A DNA stretch of 64,000 bases from JAKPAM01 sp047601745 (GCA_047601745.1 JASGIS010000001.1:3782001-3846000); one strand, 5' to 3'. Positions 27,223 through 37,054 are shown, numbered from the stretch's first letter. The notes: generated from the sequence alone by a model not told the origin. Translations and numbers: made by a program.

Positions 27223-28310
27223 GACGCGAGCGCCTCGGCCGCCGGCCGCGCGCCGTCGAGCGGGATCGTCAGCAGGATCGTCGTGCCCTCGGCGCTGGGC
27301 AGCACGTCGAGCCAGCCGTCGACGGCCCGCGCGCGTTCGCTCAGGCCGCGCAGCCCGAACGACGCCGGCTTGTTCAGGTCGGTCTGGCCGAGCCCGCGGC
27401 CGTCGTCGGTGACCTCGATCGACAACTGGCCGTTGCGCAGGATCAGGTCGACCGATACCGAGCGCGCGTTCGCGTGTTTGACGATGTTGGTCAGCGCCTC
27501 CTGCACGCAGCGGTAGACGGCGATCGCGCGGGCGTCGTCGAGCGTGGCCCGGTCGACGTTCGACGAGAACGTGGCGCGCAGGCCGGTACGTTTGCGGAAC
27601 TGGCCGACCTGCCACTCGATGGCGGCGACGACGCCGGCCTCGAGCACCGGCGGGCGCAGGTTGCGGCTGATCCGCTGGCTGGCCAGCATCGCCTGGCCGA
27701 CCGTGTCCAGCGCCTGCTGCGCGCGCTGCGTGATCTCGCCCTGCGAGTGGCGCGACATCCAGTCCAGGTCGAAGCGCAGCGCGGTCAGCATGCCGCCGAT
27801 GTCGTCGTGGATCTCGCGGGCGATCGCCTTGCGCTCGTTCTCGACCGCCGACTGCAGGTAGGCCGACAATGCGCGCAGCCGCGCTTCGGACGCTTCGAGC
27901 GCCTGCCGGCTGCGCGCGCGTTCGCGGCGCGCTCGCGCGTCGTCGAGCGCGCGCCGCAAGGCCGCGCCCAGGCGATCGAGCCGCGCGCGCGACACGAAGT
28001 CGTCGGCGCCGGCGCGCAGCGCGTCGACCGCCGCCGGTTCGTCGAAATCGTCGGCGACGATCAGCACCGGCAGCATCCGGCCGCTGGCCTGCACGATCGC
28101 CAGCGCCTGCGCGCCGGGCAGGCCGCGCGATCCGTGGTCGCTGATCACCGCGTCGTGCGCGCCGTCGGCCAGCCGCGCGGCCAGCTCGCGCGCGGTGCCG
28201 ACGCGATCGCAGGCCGCGTCGACGCCCAGGCGCGCGAGCACGTCCGGCAATCGTTCGGTATCGGCGTCGTCGTCCTCGACGACCAGCAGGCGGATCGGTG
28301 TGGTTCCCAC
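27219..28310 (-). CDS. Receiver-linked histidine kinase (REC-HisKA_3)
   Basis: 363 residues. An N-terminal receiver-like domain (LLVVEDDDADTERL, Asp in VISDHG) is followed by a coiled segment, a HisKA_3 dimerisation domain with phosphoacceptor in AREIHDDIGG, and an ATPase domain (EALTNIVKHA, DDGRGLG). HisKA_3 kinases typically pair with NarL-type regulators, as here. No membrane segment is present, so input probably comes through the receiver. It starts 75 bases after fliR in the same direction. Confidence 0.88.
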   Translation of the reverse strand: MGTTPIRLLVVEDDDADTERLPDVLARLGVDAACDRVGTARELAARLADGAHDAVISDHGSRGLPGAQALAIVQASGRMLPVLIVADDFDEPAAVDALRAGADDFVSRARLDRLGAALRRALDDARARRERARSRQALEASEARLRALSAYLQSAVENERKAIAREIHDDIGGMLTALRFDLDWMSRHSQGEITQRAQQALDTVGQAMLASQRISRNLRPPVLEAGVVAAIEWQVGQFRKRTGLRATFSSNVDRATLDDARAIAVYRCVQEALTNIVKHANARSVSVDLILRNGQLSIEVTDDGRGLGQTDLNKPASFGLRGLSERARAVDGWLDVLPSAEGTTILLTIPLDGARPAAEALAS

Positions 28311-28385
28311 GACGTGGGATTGTACGGAAAGCCTCCGGCCAATGGACGCGAGTGCCGCGTCCGCGCCACGCTCTCGTGGAAAGCC

Positions 28386-29141
28386 TTAGCCCAGCAACTG
28401 CATCAGGCGCTCGATCGAGCGGGTCAGCGGCTGTTCGAGCAGCGGGAAGCCGGTGGCCAGCAGCGCCAGGCCCGCGCCGATCGTCAGCGGAAAGCCGACG
28501 GCGAACACGTTCAACTGCGGCGCCACGCGCGAGACGACGCCCAGCACCGCGTTCAGGAACAGCATCAGGATCACGAAGGGCAGCGCGACCGACAGGCCGG
28601 TGGCGAACAGTTCGGCGCCCATCGTCACCAGGTCGAAGCGTTGCAGGCCCTGCAGGCCCAGGCCCACCGGAAACGTCTGGAAGCTCTGCGCGACCGCGAC
28701 CATCAGGATCACCGGGCCGTTCAGCGACAGGAAGGTCAGCAGCGACAGGTTGCTCAGCACGCGGCCGACGGCGTTGCTCTGCCCGGCGCCCGGATCGAAG
28801 AAACCGGCGAACGACAGGCCCATCTGCAGGCCGATCAGTTCGCCGGCCAGCTCGAACGACGCGAACACCAGCCGCGCGGTGAAGCCGATCAGCAGGCCGA
28901 TCGCGATCTCTCGGACGATCATCGCCCAGCCTTGCGGCGCGGCGACGTCCAGGCCCGCGGGCAGTTCGATCCATACCGACAGCGGCAGCGTGATCGCGGC
29001 GGCGATCGCCACCCGCATGCGCATCGACACCGAGCGGTGCGACAGGATCGGCGCGGCCGCCATCAGGCCGAGCACCCGGAACAGCGGCAGCAGGAAGCTG
29101 CTGATCCAGGCCAGCATCTGCGTGTCGGTGACGTTCAGCAT
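28386..29141 (-). CDS. fliR: Flagellar export protein FliR
   Basis: 251 residues, highly hydrophobic. FASFELAGELIGLQMGLSFA and the preceding membrane helices are typical FliR. It is part of the FliPQR export gate in the flagellar basal body. It is the last structural gene of the leftward fli operon, 42 bases after fliQ. Confidence 0.95.
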   Translation of the reverse strand: MLNVTDTQMLAWISSFLLPLFRVLGLMAAAPILSHRSVSMRMRVAIAAAITLPLSVWIELPAGLDVAAPQGWAMIVREIAIGLLIGFTARLVFASFELAGELIGLQMGLSFAGFFDPGAGQSNAVGRVLSNLSLLTFLSLNGPVILMVAVAQSFQTFPVGLGLQGLQRFDLVTMGAELFATGLSVALPFVILMLFLNAVLGVVSRVAPQLNVFAVGFPLTIGAGLALLATGFPLLEQPLTRSIERLMQLLG

Positions 29142-29183
29142 CGCGCGCGCCGGCCGGGGCCGATCGTTCCGTTCACCGCCTTG

Positions 29184-29459
29184 CTAGTTCAGGAAGGTCA
29201 GGTTGGCGATGTCGCCCAGCACCTGCCGCAGGTAGTCGGTCAGCACCGACAGGATCCACGGGCCCGCGACCACCAGCGTCAGCGCCAGCGCCAGCAGCTT
29301 GGGCAGGAACGACAGCGTCGCCTCGTTGATCTGCGTGACGGCCTGCAGCACGCTGACCGCCAGGCCGACGAGCAGGCCGACGATCAGCAGCGGCGCGGCC
29401 ACGGTCAGCAGGATCTCCAGGCCGTGGCGGCCGAAGGTGACGACGGATTCCGGACTCAT
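29184..29459 (-). CDS. fliQ: Flagellar export protein FliQ
   Basis: 91 residues, two membrane helices (LLTVAAPLLIVGLLVGLAV; ALALTLVVAGPWILSVL) joined by LQAVTQINEATLSFLPK, the FliQ signature. Export gate component. Normal family length. Confidence 0.95.
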   Translation of the reverse strand: MSPESVVTFGRHGLEILLTVAAPLLIVGLLVGLAVSVLQAVTQINEATLSFLPKLLALALTLVVAGPWILSVLTDYLRQVLGDIANLTFLN

Positions 29460-29528
29460 CGCGGCCTCTCGCTGCTCATTGCTGGATGCTCATCGCCGGT
29501 CAGGCTGAAGTTCCGCATTCGTTGGGGG

Positions 29529-30323
29529 TCAGACCGCGCCGAAGCTGGCGACCAGCGAACCGGCCAGCAGGTTCCAGCCGTCGGCCAGCACGAACAGCAT
29601 CAGCTTGAACGGCAGCGACACCAGGACCGGCGACAGCATCATCATGCCCATCGACATCAGCACGCTGGCGACGATCAGGTCGATGATCAGGAACGGCACG
29701 AACACCATGAATCCGGCCTGGAACGCCGTCTTCAGCTCGCTGATCGCATAGGCCGGCACCAGCACGCGCATCGGTACCTCGCGCGCCGCGATCGACGCGT
29801 CCAGCCGCGCCATCCGCGCGAACTGCGTGATGTCGGTCTCGCGCGTCTGGCGCAGCATGAACTCGCGCAGCGGCACCGAGCCGCGGTCGATCGCCTGCTC
29901 GAAGCTGATCGATTGCGTCGAATAGGGCAGGTAGGCGTCGTCGTAGATCTTCTCGATCGTCGGACCCATGACGAACATCGTCATGAACAGCGCCAGGCCG
30001 ATCAGCACCTGGTTAGGCGGCGTCGTCTGCAGGCCCAGCGCCTGGCGCACCAGCGACAGCACGATGATGATCCGCGTGAAGCTCGTCATCAGCAGCAGCG
30101 CCGCCGGCAGGAACGACAGCCCGGTGAACACCAGCAGCGTCTGGATCGGCACCGAGTACGTGGTGCCGCCGCCGGCGGCCGGGCGCGCGTTCAGGTCCAG
30201 CGCCTGCGCGATCGCGCTGTCCGGACGCGCGCACAGCACGGCCAGCAACCCGATCGCCAATATTGCCGGCAGCCGGCGCGCGCTGCGCGGCCGGTCGGTT
30301 CGGGCGGGTTCAGAGAACGTCAT
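29529..30323 (-). CDS. fliP: Flagellar export protein FliP
   Basis: 264 residues. A cleavable signal peptide (ILAIGLLAVLCARPDSAIA) is followed by membrane segments with LLMTSFTRIIIVLSLVRQALG and the conserved PFLIIDLIVASVLMSMGM, hallmarks of FliP. It forms the core of the export gate. The start overlaps the fliO end by 14 bases. Confidence 0.96.
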   Translation of the reverse strand: MTFSEPARTDRPRSARRLPAILAIGLLAVLCARPDSAIAQALDLNARPAAGGGTTYSVPIQTLLVFTGLSFLPAALLLMTSFTRIIIVLSLVRQALGLQTTPPNQVLIGLALFMTMFVMGPTIEKIYDDAYLPYSTQSISFEQAIDRGSVPLREFMLRQTRETDITQFARMARLDASIAAREVPMRVLVPAYAISELKTAFQAGFMVFVPFLIIDLIVASVLMSMGMMMLSPVLVSLPFKLMLFVLADGWNLLAGSLVASFGAV

Positions 30324-30669
30324 CGTCGACTCGGGTTGTCATCCGGGCCAGCACGCGCGAGAACGGCGATGCCGGGGCCGCGGCGGGGGTGTCGGTCGCG
30401 CGGACCGTGCGGGCCGCGCCGTCCGCGTCGTCCAGCCGCGTCAGCAGCCGGATCGACTGGGCGGTGATGCCCACGACCAGGCGCTGGCCGTCGGCCTCGA
30501 CGATCGCGATCCGTTCGCGCGGACCGACCGACAGGCCGCCGACCAGGCGCAGCGCGCCCTGCTGCTGCGGGCGCAGGTTCTGCGCGCGCTTGACCACCGC
30601 CAGCGCCAGCGGAATCAGACCGATGACGACGACGAAGGCCAGGATCGACGGCCAGACGGACGGGGTCAT
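30310..30669 (-). CDS. fliO: Flagellar assembly protein FliO
   Basis: 119 residues. One N-terminal membrane helix (ILAFVVVIGLIPLALAVV), then a basic cytoplasmic domain with LRLVGGLSVGPRERIAIVE, the FliO core. It helps FliP assemble. It starts directly after the fliN stop and overlaps fliP. Confidence 0.92.
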   Translation of the reverse strand: MTPSVWPSILAFVVVIGLIPLALAVVKRAQNLRPQQQGALRLVGGLSVGPRERIAIVEADGQRLVVGITAQSIRLLTRLDDADGAARTVRATDTPAAAPASPFSRVLARMTTRVDDDVL

Positions 30670-31140
30670 TCAGACGCGGTTCAGTCGGCGCATGCGTTCG
30701 GACGGCGTCACGATGTCGGTCAGGCGGATGCCGAACTTCTCGTTGACGACGACGACCTCGCCCTGCGCGATCAGGCAGCCGTTGACCAGCACGTCCATCG
30801 GTTCGCCGGCCAGCGCGTCGAGCTCGATGACCGAGCCCTGCGCCAGTTGCAGGATGTGCTTGATCGGGATCCGCGTGCGGCCCAGCTCGACGGTCAACTG
30901 GACCGGGATGTCCAGGATCATGTCGATGTCGTTCGGCGTCGACGAGGTGTCCGGTCCGCTGCCCGACAGGCGAGGGAACAGGTGCGACGCGTCGCTCGCG
31001 CGCTCGACGGTCGTGGTCTCGACCGCCGTGGTCTCGATCGCGGTCGCCGCGCCCTCGTCCGGAGCCGACGCCGCCTGCTCGGCGAGTGCCGCGGCCCACG
31101 GGTCGTCGTTGTCGGTCATCGGTTCGTTGTCACTTGCCAT
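30670..31140 (-). CDS. fliN: Flagellar motor switch protein FliN
   Basis: 156 residues. The acidic, Thr/Ala-rich N-terminus is followed by the SpoA domain: ILDIPVQLTVELGRTRI, LAQGSVIELDALAGEP and VVVVNEKFGIRLTDIV. It forms the C-ring with FliM. It overlaps the fliM end by 11 bases. Confidence 0.95.
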   Translation of the reverse strand: MASDNEPMTDNDDPWAAALAEQAASAPDEGAATAIETTAVETTTVERASDASHLFPRLSGSGPDTSSTPNDIDMILDIPVQLTVELGRTRIPIKHILQLAQGSVIELDALAGEPMDVLVNGCLIAQGEVVVVNEKFGIRLTDIVTPSERMRRLNRV

Positions 31141-32125
31141 GCTTCTCTCCGGATTGCAGCTCGTCCGGCATCGTCAGGAACGACTGGATGCGGATCGCGT
31201 AGTGATTGTTCGACGTGCCGTAGCGGCACTCGAAGACGGGCACGTTGTCGACCTTGGCGGTCAGCGTCTGCTTGAGGTCCAGCTCGATGAAGTCGCCGAC
31301 CTTCAGCTTCAGCAGGTCGGCGACCGTCGCCGATGCGCGGGCCAGGTCCGCGGTCAGCTCGACCTCGGCGGTCTGGATCTGCTGGGTCAGCATGCTGACC
31401 CAGCGGCGGTCCACGCCCTGCGAATCGCCCTGGATCGACGAGAACAGCGTGTCGCGGATCGGTTCGAGCGACGCGTACGGCATGCAGACGTGGATCTGCC
31501 CGCCGGTCGCGCCGATGTCGACCGAGTAGGCGGTCGAGACGACGATCTCCGACGGCGTCGCGATCGACGCGAACTGCGGCTGCATCTCCGAGCGCTGGTA
31601 CTCGAGTTCGAGCGGATAGACGCCGGTCCAGGCCTTGCGGTATTCCTCCGAGATCACGTCGACGACGTGGCGGATGATCCGCATCTCGGTCAGCGAGAAC
31701 TCGCGTCCCTCGATCCGCGTATGGAAGCGGCCGCTGCCGCCGAACAGGCTGTCGATGATCGTGAACACGAGCTGCGGCTCGCAGATGACGAGCGCGGCGC
31801 CGCGCAGCGGCTTCATCGACATCAGGTTCAGGTTCGTCGGCAGGATCAGGTTGCGCAGGAACTCGCTGTACTTCTGCACCTTGACCGGACCGACCGAGAT
31901 CTCCGGGCTGCGGCTCATGTAGTTGAACAGGCCGACGCGCAGATGCCGGGCGAAGCGCTCGTTGATGATCTCCATCGTCGGCATGCGGCCGCGCACGATG
32001 CGCTCCGACGTGCCGAGGTCATAGCTGCGGACCCCCGACGCGGGGACGGTTTCGGCGGGCTCGTCGCCCGCCACGCCCTCGAGCAGGGCGTCGACTTCAT
32101 CTTGGGACAGGAACTGGTCGGCCAT
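31130..32125 (-). CDS. fliM: Flagellar motor switch protein FliM
   Basis: 331 residues. The N-terminal CheY-binding peptide QFLSQDEVDALL, the middle domain with GGSGRFHTRIEGREFS, and the C-terminal SpoA domain identify FliM. CheY-P binding here sets rotation direction. It lies 27 bases after fliL. Confidence 0.96.
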   Translation of the reverse strand: MADQFLSQDEVDALLEGVAGDEPAETVPASGVRSYDLGTSERIVRGRMPTMEIINERFARHLRVGLFNYMSRSPEISVGPVKVQKYSEFLRNLILPTNLNLMSMKPLRGAALVICEPQLVFTIIDSLFGGSGRFHTRIEGREFSLTEMRIIRHVVDVISEEYRKAWTGVYPLELEYQRSEMQPQFASIATPSEIVVSTAYSVDIGATGGQIHVCMPYASLEPIRDTLFSSIQGDSQGVDRRWVSMLTQQIQTAEVELTADLARASATVADLLKLKVGDFIELDLKQTLTAKVDNVPVFECRYGTSNNHYAIRIQSFLTMPDELQSGEKHGK

Positions 32126-32152
32126 GGGGATGCTCGGGTGGCGGCGCTGGAT

Positions 32153-32707
32153 TTACTGGACCAGGAACTGGGAGAAATTGACGCGCACCAGCGGTTCGGC
32201 CGCGGCGACCGGCACCGAGGCCGCGTCGACGCCGTCGGCCGCGCCGAGCTGGCGGACCGGCTCGGCCGGGCGGCCCAGCAGGATCGCGGTCGCGTCGCCG
32301 ATCTGCAGCGCGAGCTGCTGCTTGCCCTCGGCGCTGAGCAGGTCGCGGGCCAGCTTGGACGACAGGATCATCAGCACGCGGCTGCGGACCATCGGCATCA
32401 GCGCCTTGATCTCGTCGGCGGTGGCGCTGTCGCGGACCTGGAGCACGACGCCGACCTGCGCGAGGCGCGCTTCGGCTTCATCGGCCAGGTTCACCGTGAA
32501 CGTGTCCAGCGGCACGAACACGCGCGTCTTCATGTCCTTCTTGCGCTGCGCTTCGGCCATCGCGGCCGGATCGGCCTGGTGGTTCTGCATGAAGAACCAC
32601 GCGCCCGCGCCGCCGGCACCCAGCAGCAGCACGGCGCCGGCGATGATCAGCAGCATCGTCGGCTTCTTCTTCTTCGAGGGAGTGGCTTCCTTGGACGCCT
32701 CGGCCAT
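32153..32707 (-). CDS. fliL: Flagellar stator-associated protein FliL
   Basis: 184 residues. A Lys-rich cytoplasmic N-terminus, a single membrane helix (TMLLIIAGAVLLLGAGGAG) and a periplasmic domain ending RVNFSQFLVQ match FliL, which supports stator function. A gap of 159 bases separates it from fliK, with no clear promoter recognised. Confidence 0.93.
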   Translation of the reverse strand: MAEASKEATPSKKKKPTMLLIIAGAVLLLGAGGAGAWFFMQNHQADPAAMAEAQRKKDMKTRVFVPLDTFTVNLADEAEARLAQVGVVLQVRDSATADEIKALMPMVRSRVLMILSSKLARDLLSAEGKQQLALQIGDATAILLGRPAEPVRQLGAADGVDAASVPVAAAEPLVRVNFSQFLVQ

Positions 32708-32866
32708 ATCGACTCCATTGAGCGGTCTGCGCCGACCGGACGAAAGGCCGTCGGTCAGCGAACATCGTCATTGTCATGGGGGGGTGAGGGCGGCCGAGCG
32801 CGAAAAAGGCCGGCTGTCACACCGTTTATCCGATCAGGGGGGAACGGGGCGCGCGGCCGACCGGTC

Positions 32867-34315
32867 CTAAGCGAAAAGATCGAGCAGGCCGGCGTTGCGG
32901 CGCACGGCGGCGCGCTCGATCGCGGCGTTGGTCGCCGCGGTCAGCGCGTCGCGATCGACCGGCGAAGCGCTCCAGCGGCCTTGCGGGCCGCCGTCGCCCG
33001 CGCCGCCTTGTCCGCCGCCGGCCTGCGCGAACGAAGGCTGGCGCGGATCGCCTTGGCCGACGTCCATCTGGCCCAGGCCGACGCCGCGTTCGGCCAGCAG
33101 CGAGCGCAGCACGGCCGAGCTCTGCTCGATCGCCTGGCGCGTGTCCGGATGCGCGGCCGTGAACACGATGCGCGCGTCCTCGCCGCTGACCGTCAGCTCG
33201 ATGCGGATCGGGCCCATGTCTGCCGGCGAGACCAGGATGTTCGCGCTCTTGACGTCGCCGGCCACGAACAGGCTGACCTGTTCGGCCAGCGCGCGCGGGA
33301 ACCGCGGATCGGTGACCGGCGTGCCCAGCGTCGTCTGGGCCGCCGCGGCCGGCGCCGGCGCCGATGCGCCGGTCGCGTGGGCCAGGCCGGGCAGGCCGGC
33401 GCCGCGCGCCAGCCCGGCCGGATTCCCGTCGGCGGCGCCGCCCGGCTGGCGCCCTTCGCGGGCGTCGAGCCCGGCGCGGCCGCCGTCGGCTCCCGATGCG
33501 CCGGTGTCGGCGAGTCCGGCGCCCGATCGCGCCGCGTCCGCCGTTTCCGTCGCCGCGCGGCCGTGGCCGGTCTCGCGTTCGGCCGCCGCCCGCAGCGAAC
33601 GGCTGCCCGCCGCCCGCCGCTCGCCGCCGACGGCGATCGAACGATCGTCGTCTTCGGCGCGGCTCGCTTCGTCGGTGATCTGCCGCGCCGCCTGCCGGCC
33701 GGCGGCGTCGGCCGACGCTGCCCCGGCCGCCAGCGCGCCGGTCGCCGCGTCCTCGAGGCCGCCGGCCGCCTCGGTCGCTGCCGCGGCCTTGCTGCTTTCG
33801 GCAGGGGCGAGCGCCGCGGCGGCCGCGTTGAGCAGCGCGGCCGGATCGCGGGCCGCGGCGGACTCGTCGTCGGCCTTGTCGGCCTTGCCGGTCTTGCCGG
33901 CCGCGTCGGTCTCGCCCGAGGCGGCCGCGTCACCGGCCTCGCCGCGTCGGTCCGCCAGCCGCGTCGCGGCGTCGCCGTCCTCGTCGACCGCCGAGCTGTC
34001 GCCGCTGTCGGCCTCGCCGGCGGAGCGGGGTTTGCCCGCGTGGCCGTCGCCGCCGACGTCTCCGCGCGACTCCGGGTTTGGTGCCGAGGCGCCCGACTTG
34101 TCGGCGGGCGACGCACCGGCGGGCCGATCGCCCGGCGACGGACGAGCCGGTGTCGGCGCCATCCGGCGCTGCGCGCGGTCCAGCGAATCGGCGAACGAGT
34201 CGGCGCCGGTCGGCGGCGTCGGCCGGGCCGCGTTCGCCCGGTTCGCGTTCGTCGCCGACATCGCGTTGCCGGCCAGATTCAGCAGCGACAGGGCCGTTTG
34301 CGCTTCACCCATCAT
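32867..34315 (-). CDS. fliK: Flagellar hook-length control protein FliK
   Basis: 482 residues. A long Ala/Asp/Gly-rich disordered region (about 1-320) precedes the conserved Flg_hook domain (ANILVSPADMGPIRIELTVSGEDARIVF). It is exported and measures hook length, then switches export specificity with FlhB. The start overlaps the fliJ stop. Identity rests on the C-terminal domain and operon position. Confidence 0.92.
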   Translation of the reverse strand: MMGEAQTALSLLNLAGNAMSATNANRANAARPTPPTGADSFADSLDRAQRRMAPTPARPSPGDRPAGASPADKSGASAPNPESRGDVGGDGHAGKPRSAGEADSGDSSAVDEDGDAATRLADRRGEAGDAAASGETDAAGKTGKADKADDESAAARDPAALLNAAAAALAPAESSKAAAATEAAGGLEDAATGALAAGAASADAAGRQAARQITDEASRAEDDDRSIAVGGERRAAGSRSLRAAAERETGHGRAATETADAARSGAGLADTGASGADGGRAGLDAREGRQPGGAADGNPAGLARGAGLPGLAHATGASAPAPAAAAQTTLGTPVTDPRFPRALAEQVSLFVAGDVKSANILVSPADMGPIRIELTVSGEDARIVFTAAHPDTRQAIEQSSAVLRSLLAERGVGLGQMDVGQGDPRQPSFAQAGGGQGGAGDGGPQGRWSASPVDRDALTAATNAAIERAAVRRNAGLLDLFA

Positions 34316-34758
34316 GTTCGGGTCCTCCGTTGGTGGATACGGGTCGCCTGTTCATCGGTCAGGCGTTGTTCATGGCGTTCCTGGCGGCGCGCGTCGGCCT
34401 GGTCGCGGCGCAGCTTCAGCGTCTCGAAGGCCTTGAGCCGCTTCTGCCGCTCGATCAGTTCGGCCTCGCGCTGGGCCTGGACGCGGCGGGCCTGCTCGTG
34501 GCGGCGTTCCTGGTCGCCGATCGCGTAGTCGAGGCGGGCGACGAAGCGCAGGTGCCGTTCGATCTGCTGCGGGCCGGTCTGCTGGCCGGCGCGCACCGGC
34601 GAACGCGCGTCGTATTCGGCGCGGTACTGCTGCAACTGCCGCTTCATCGCCTGCACCTGGTCGCTGGCGCGGCGCGCGTCGGCCGCGTGGCCGGCCGCTT
34701 CGTCGCGGTGCCGGCCGCTCAGCTCGATCAGCGTGTCCAGCACGCGCCGGGCGACCAT
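34312..34758 (-). CDS. fliJ: Flagellar export chaperone FliJ
   Basis: 148 residues, almost entirely charged alpha helix with coiled-coil character (RHEQARRVQAQREAELIERQ), as in FliJ, which connects the ATPase ring with the export gate. It begins one base after the fliI stop region and overlaps fliK by 4 bases. Confidence 0.9.
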   Translation of the reverse strand: MVARRVLDTLIELSGRHRDEAAGHAADARRASDQVQAMKRQLQQYRAEYDARSPVRAGQQTGPQQIERHLRFVARLDYAIGDQERRHEQARRVQAQREAELIERQKRLKAFETLKLRRDQADARRQERHEQRLTDEQATRIHQRRTRT

Positions 34759-34759
34759 C

Positions 34760-36232
34760 TCAAGCCGCCGCCGGGTCCAGCGTCGGACCGATCAGGCGTT
34801 CGAGCGCGGCCAGGCTGTGCGACAGGTCCGCGCGTTCGCCGACGTCCTGGCGCAGGAAGGCCGCGATGTGCGGATACAGCGAGATCGCCAGATCGGTCTC
34901 CGGATCCGAGCCGCCGACGTACGCGCCGACCGACAGCAGGTCGCGGCTGCTCTGGTAGCGCGACCACAGCGACTTGAGCCGGCGCGCGAGCAGCCGGTGG
35001 CGGTCGCTGGTGACGTTGATCATCACGCGCGAGATCGACTGTTCCATGTCGATCGCCGGGTAATGGCCGCTGTCGGCCAGTGATCGGCTCAGCACGAAGT
35101 GGCCGTCGAGGATCGCGCGCGCCGCGTCGGCGACCGGGTCGGTCTGGTCGTCGCCTTCGGCCAGCACCGTATAGAACGCGGTGATCGAACCCTGGCCGGC
35201 GTGTCCGTTGCCCGCGCGCTCGACGAGCTGCGGCAGCCGGGCGAACACCGACGGCGGGTAACCCTTGGTCGCCGGCGGCTCGCCGATCGCCAGCGACACC
35301 TCGCGCGCGGCCATCGCATAGCGCGTCAGCGAATCCATCAGCAGCAGCACGTGTTTGCCCTGGCTGCGGAACGACTCGGCGATCGCCGTCGCGTAGTTGG
35401 CGCCCTGCATCCGCACCAGCGGCGGTGAGTCGGCCGGCGCGGCGACGACCACCGCGCGCCGCAGGCCGTCTTCGCCGAGGATGTCCTCGATGAATTCCTT
35501 GACCTCGCGTCCGCGTTCGCCGATCAGGCCGACGACGGTCACGTCGGCCGACGTGTAGCGGCACATCATCCCCATCAGCACGCTCTTGCCGACGCCGGCG
35601 CCGGCGAACAGCCCCAGCCGCTGGCCGCGTCCGACGGTCAGCATCGCGTTGATCGCGCGCACGCCGGTGTCGAGCGGCTTGCGAACCGGTTCGCGCTCCA
35701 TCGCGTTGATCGGGCGCTGGTGGATCGGATCGAGCCGCACGCGGGCCAGCGGGCCGTGGCCGTCCAGCGGCACGCCGCGGGCGTCGACGACGCGGCCCAG
35801 CAGGCCTTCGCCCAGCGGCAGGTGGCGCATCCGGTCGGCCGCGCGCCGCCACGGATGCGACGGATCGCGCAGCGTGGCCGTGCGCACGGCCTGCTCGACC
35901 GGAGCGACGGTGGCACCGGCCGACAGGCCCGACACGTCGCTGGTCGGCATCAGGTATAGACGGTCGTCGCCGAAGCCGACGACCTCGGCCTCGACCTGGA
36001 CCGTCGTCAGATCGTCGATGCGCTGGCTGACCAGGCAGATCGCGCCGACCGGCAGCTTCAGCCCGGTCGCTTCCATCACCAGGCCGGTGACGCGGGCCAG
36101 CCGTCCCTTGGCGAAGATCGGCGTCGCCGTGCGCGCGAATTCCAGGTGCCGCTCGACCAGCGCGTCGAGCCGGTTGGCCGGCGGCGGGTAGGCGGGGATG
36201 ATCGGGGAGAGGGGGGATTGCTGCTCGGACAC
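34760..36232 (-). CDS. fliI: Flagellum-specific export ATPase FliI
   Basis: 490 residues. Walker A GLFAGAGVGKS near residue 220, Walker B VLLLMDSLTRYAMA, and the F1-beta-like core give a confident FliI. It forms a hexamer at the export gate entrance with FliH and FliJ. A 90-base gap separates it from fliH. Confidence 0.97.
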   Translation of the reverse strand: MSEQQSPLSPIIPAYPPPANRLDALVERHLEFARTATPIFAKGRLARVTGLVMEATGLKLPVGAICLVSQRIDDLTTVQVEAEVVGFGDDRLYLMPTSDVSGLSAGATVAPVEQAVRTATLRDPSHPWRRAADRMRHLPLGEGLLGRVVDARGVPLDGHGPLARVRLDPIHQRPINAMEREPVRKPLDTGVRAINAMLTVGRGQRLGLFAGAGVGKSVLMGMMCRYTSADVTVVGLIGERGREVKEFIEDILGEDGLRRAVVVAAPADSPPLVRMQGANYATAIAESFRSQGKHVLLLMDSLTRYAMAAREVSLAIGEPPATKGYPPSVFARLPQLVERAGNGHAGQGSITAFYTVLAEGDDQTDPVADAARAILDGHFVLSRSLADSGHYPAIDMEQSISRVMINVTSDRHRLLARRLKSLWSRYQSSRDLLSVGAYVGGSDPETDLAISLYPHIAAFLRQDVGERADLSHSLAALERLIGPTLDPAAA

Positions 36233-36322
36233 GTCTTCGTTCGGATCAGGCGGTGGGTGGGGCGACGAGGCGACGGCGACGACGATCGGCGGGCGAACGG
36301 ACGACGGTCCGCGGCCGTCCGC

Positions 36323-37054
36323 TCACGCGTACAGCGGCTCGTCGTCGGTCGAGCGTCCGAGCGCCGCCAGCGCGCGGCGCCAGCGGGTCTCGATCGTCGC
36401 GTCGACTTCGGCCTGCGCGCTGACGAGCCGGCAGCCGCCGATCGCGATCGACGGATCGGGGCGCAGCTCGACGTGCCGGCGCGCGAGCAGCGCGGCCAGG
36501 TGCGTTTCGACGAAAGGCACGTCGACCGGATTCAGCGATAGCGCGGCCGGCGCGTTCTCGTCGTGCAACTGGGTCAGCGACTCCTGGACCACCGCGACGA
36601 TGATCTCGCGGTCCTGCGCGATCGCGCGGCGCACGGTCTGGCGGGCGATCTCGATGCCCAGGTCGAGCAGGCGGTCGGCGCCGGCGACGTGGAACGCTTC
36701 GAGTTCGGCCTCGAGCGATGACGCCAGCATCTCGACCCGCTGGCGCAGCGTCGCGCCGAGCGCGCGTTCTTCCTGCTGATGCTCGAGGGTCGCCGCCGAG
36801 CGGCCGGCTTCCACGCCCTCGCGATAGCCGGCATCGAAGCTGGCGCGAAGCTGCTGCTGGCGCTGCCGGGCGAGTTCTTCGCGCCGCACCGCCGGATCGA
36901 CCGGCGGGGGAGGGGGCGGCGACCGCGCTTCCTCGCGCTGCAGCACCATGCGCCGCTTGAGCGGCGTATCGGGCCCGTCGCCGAGCGCGCCGAGCGGAAA
37001 CGGCCGGACCTCGCCCAGATCCTCGGCCGAGATGATCCGATTAGTAGTAGGCAT
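36323..37054 (-). CDS. fliH: Flagellar assembly protein FliH
   Basis: 243 residues. Pro-rich N-terminal part, then a long helix with GYREGVEAGRSAATLEHQ, and the C-terminal domain (LGIEIARQTVRRAI) that binds FliI. It regulates the export ATPase. The start overlaps the fliG stop by 14 bases. Confidence 0.93.
   Translation of the reverse strand: MPTTNRIISAEDLGEVRPFPLGALGDGPDTPLKRRMVLQREEARSPPPPPPVDPAVRREELARQRQQQLRASFDAGYREGVEAGRSAATLEHQQEERALGATLRQRVEMLASSLEAELEAFHVAGADRLLDLGIEIARQTVRRAIAQDREIIVAVVQESLTQLHDENAPAALSLNPVDVPFVETHLAALLARRHVELRPDPSIAIGGCRLVSAQAEVDATIETRWRRALAALGRSTDDEPLYA

Noticed and set aside
30263..34528. A 1421-codon plus-strand open frame across fliK-fliP
   Set aside because: It runs antisense through eight well-supported flagellar genes. 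High G+C suppresses stop codons and creates such frames.
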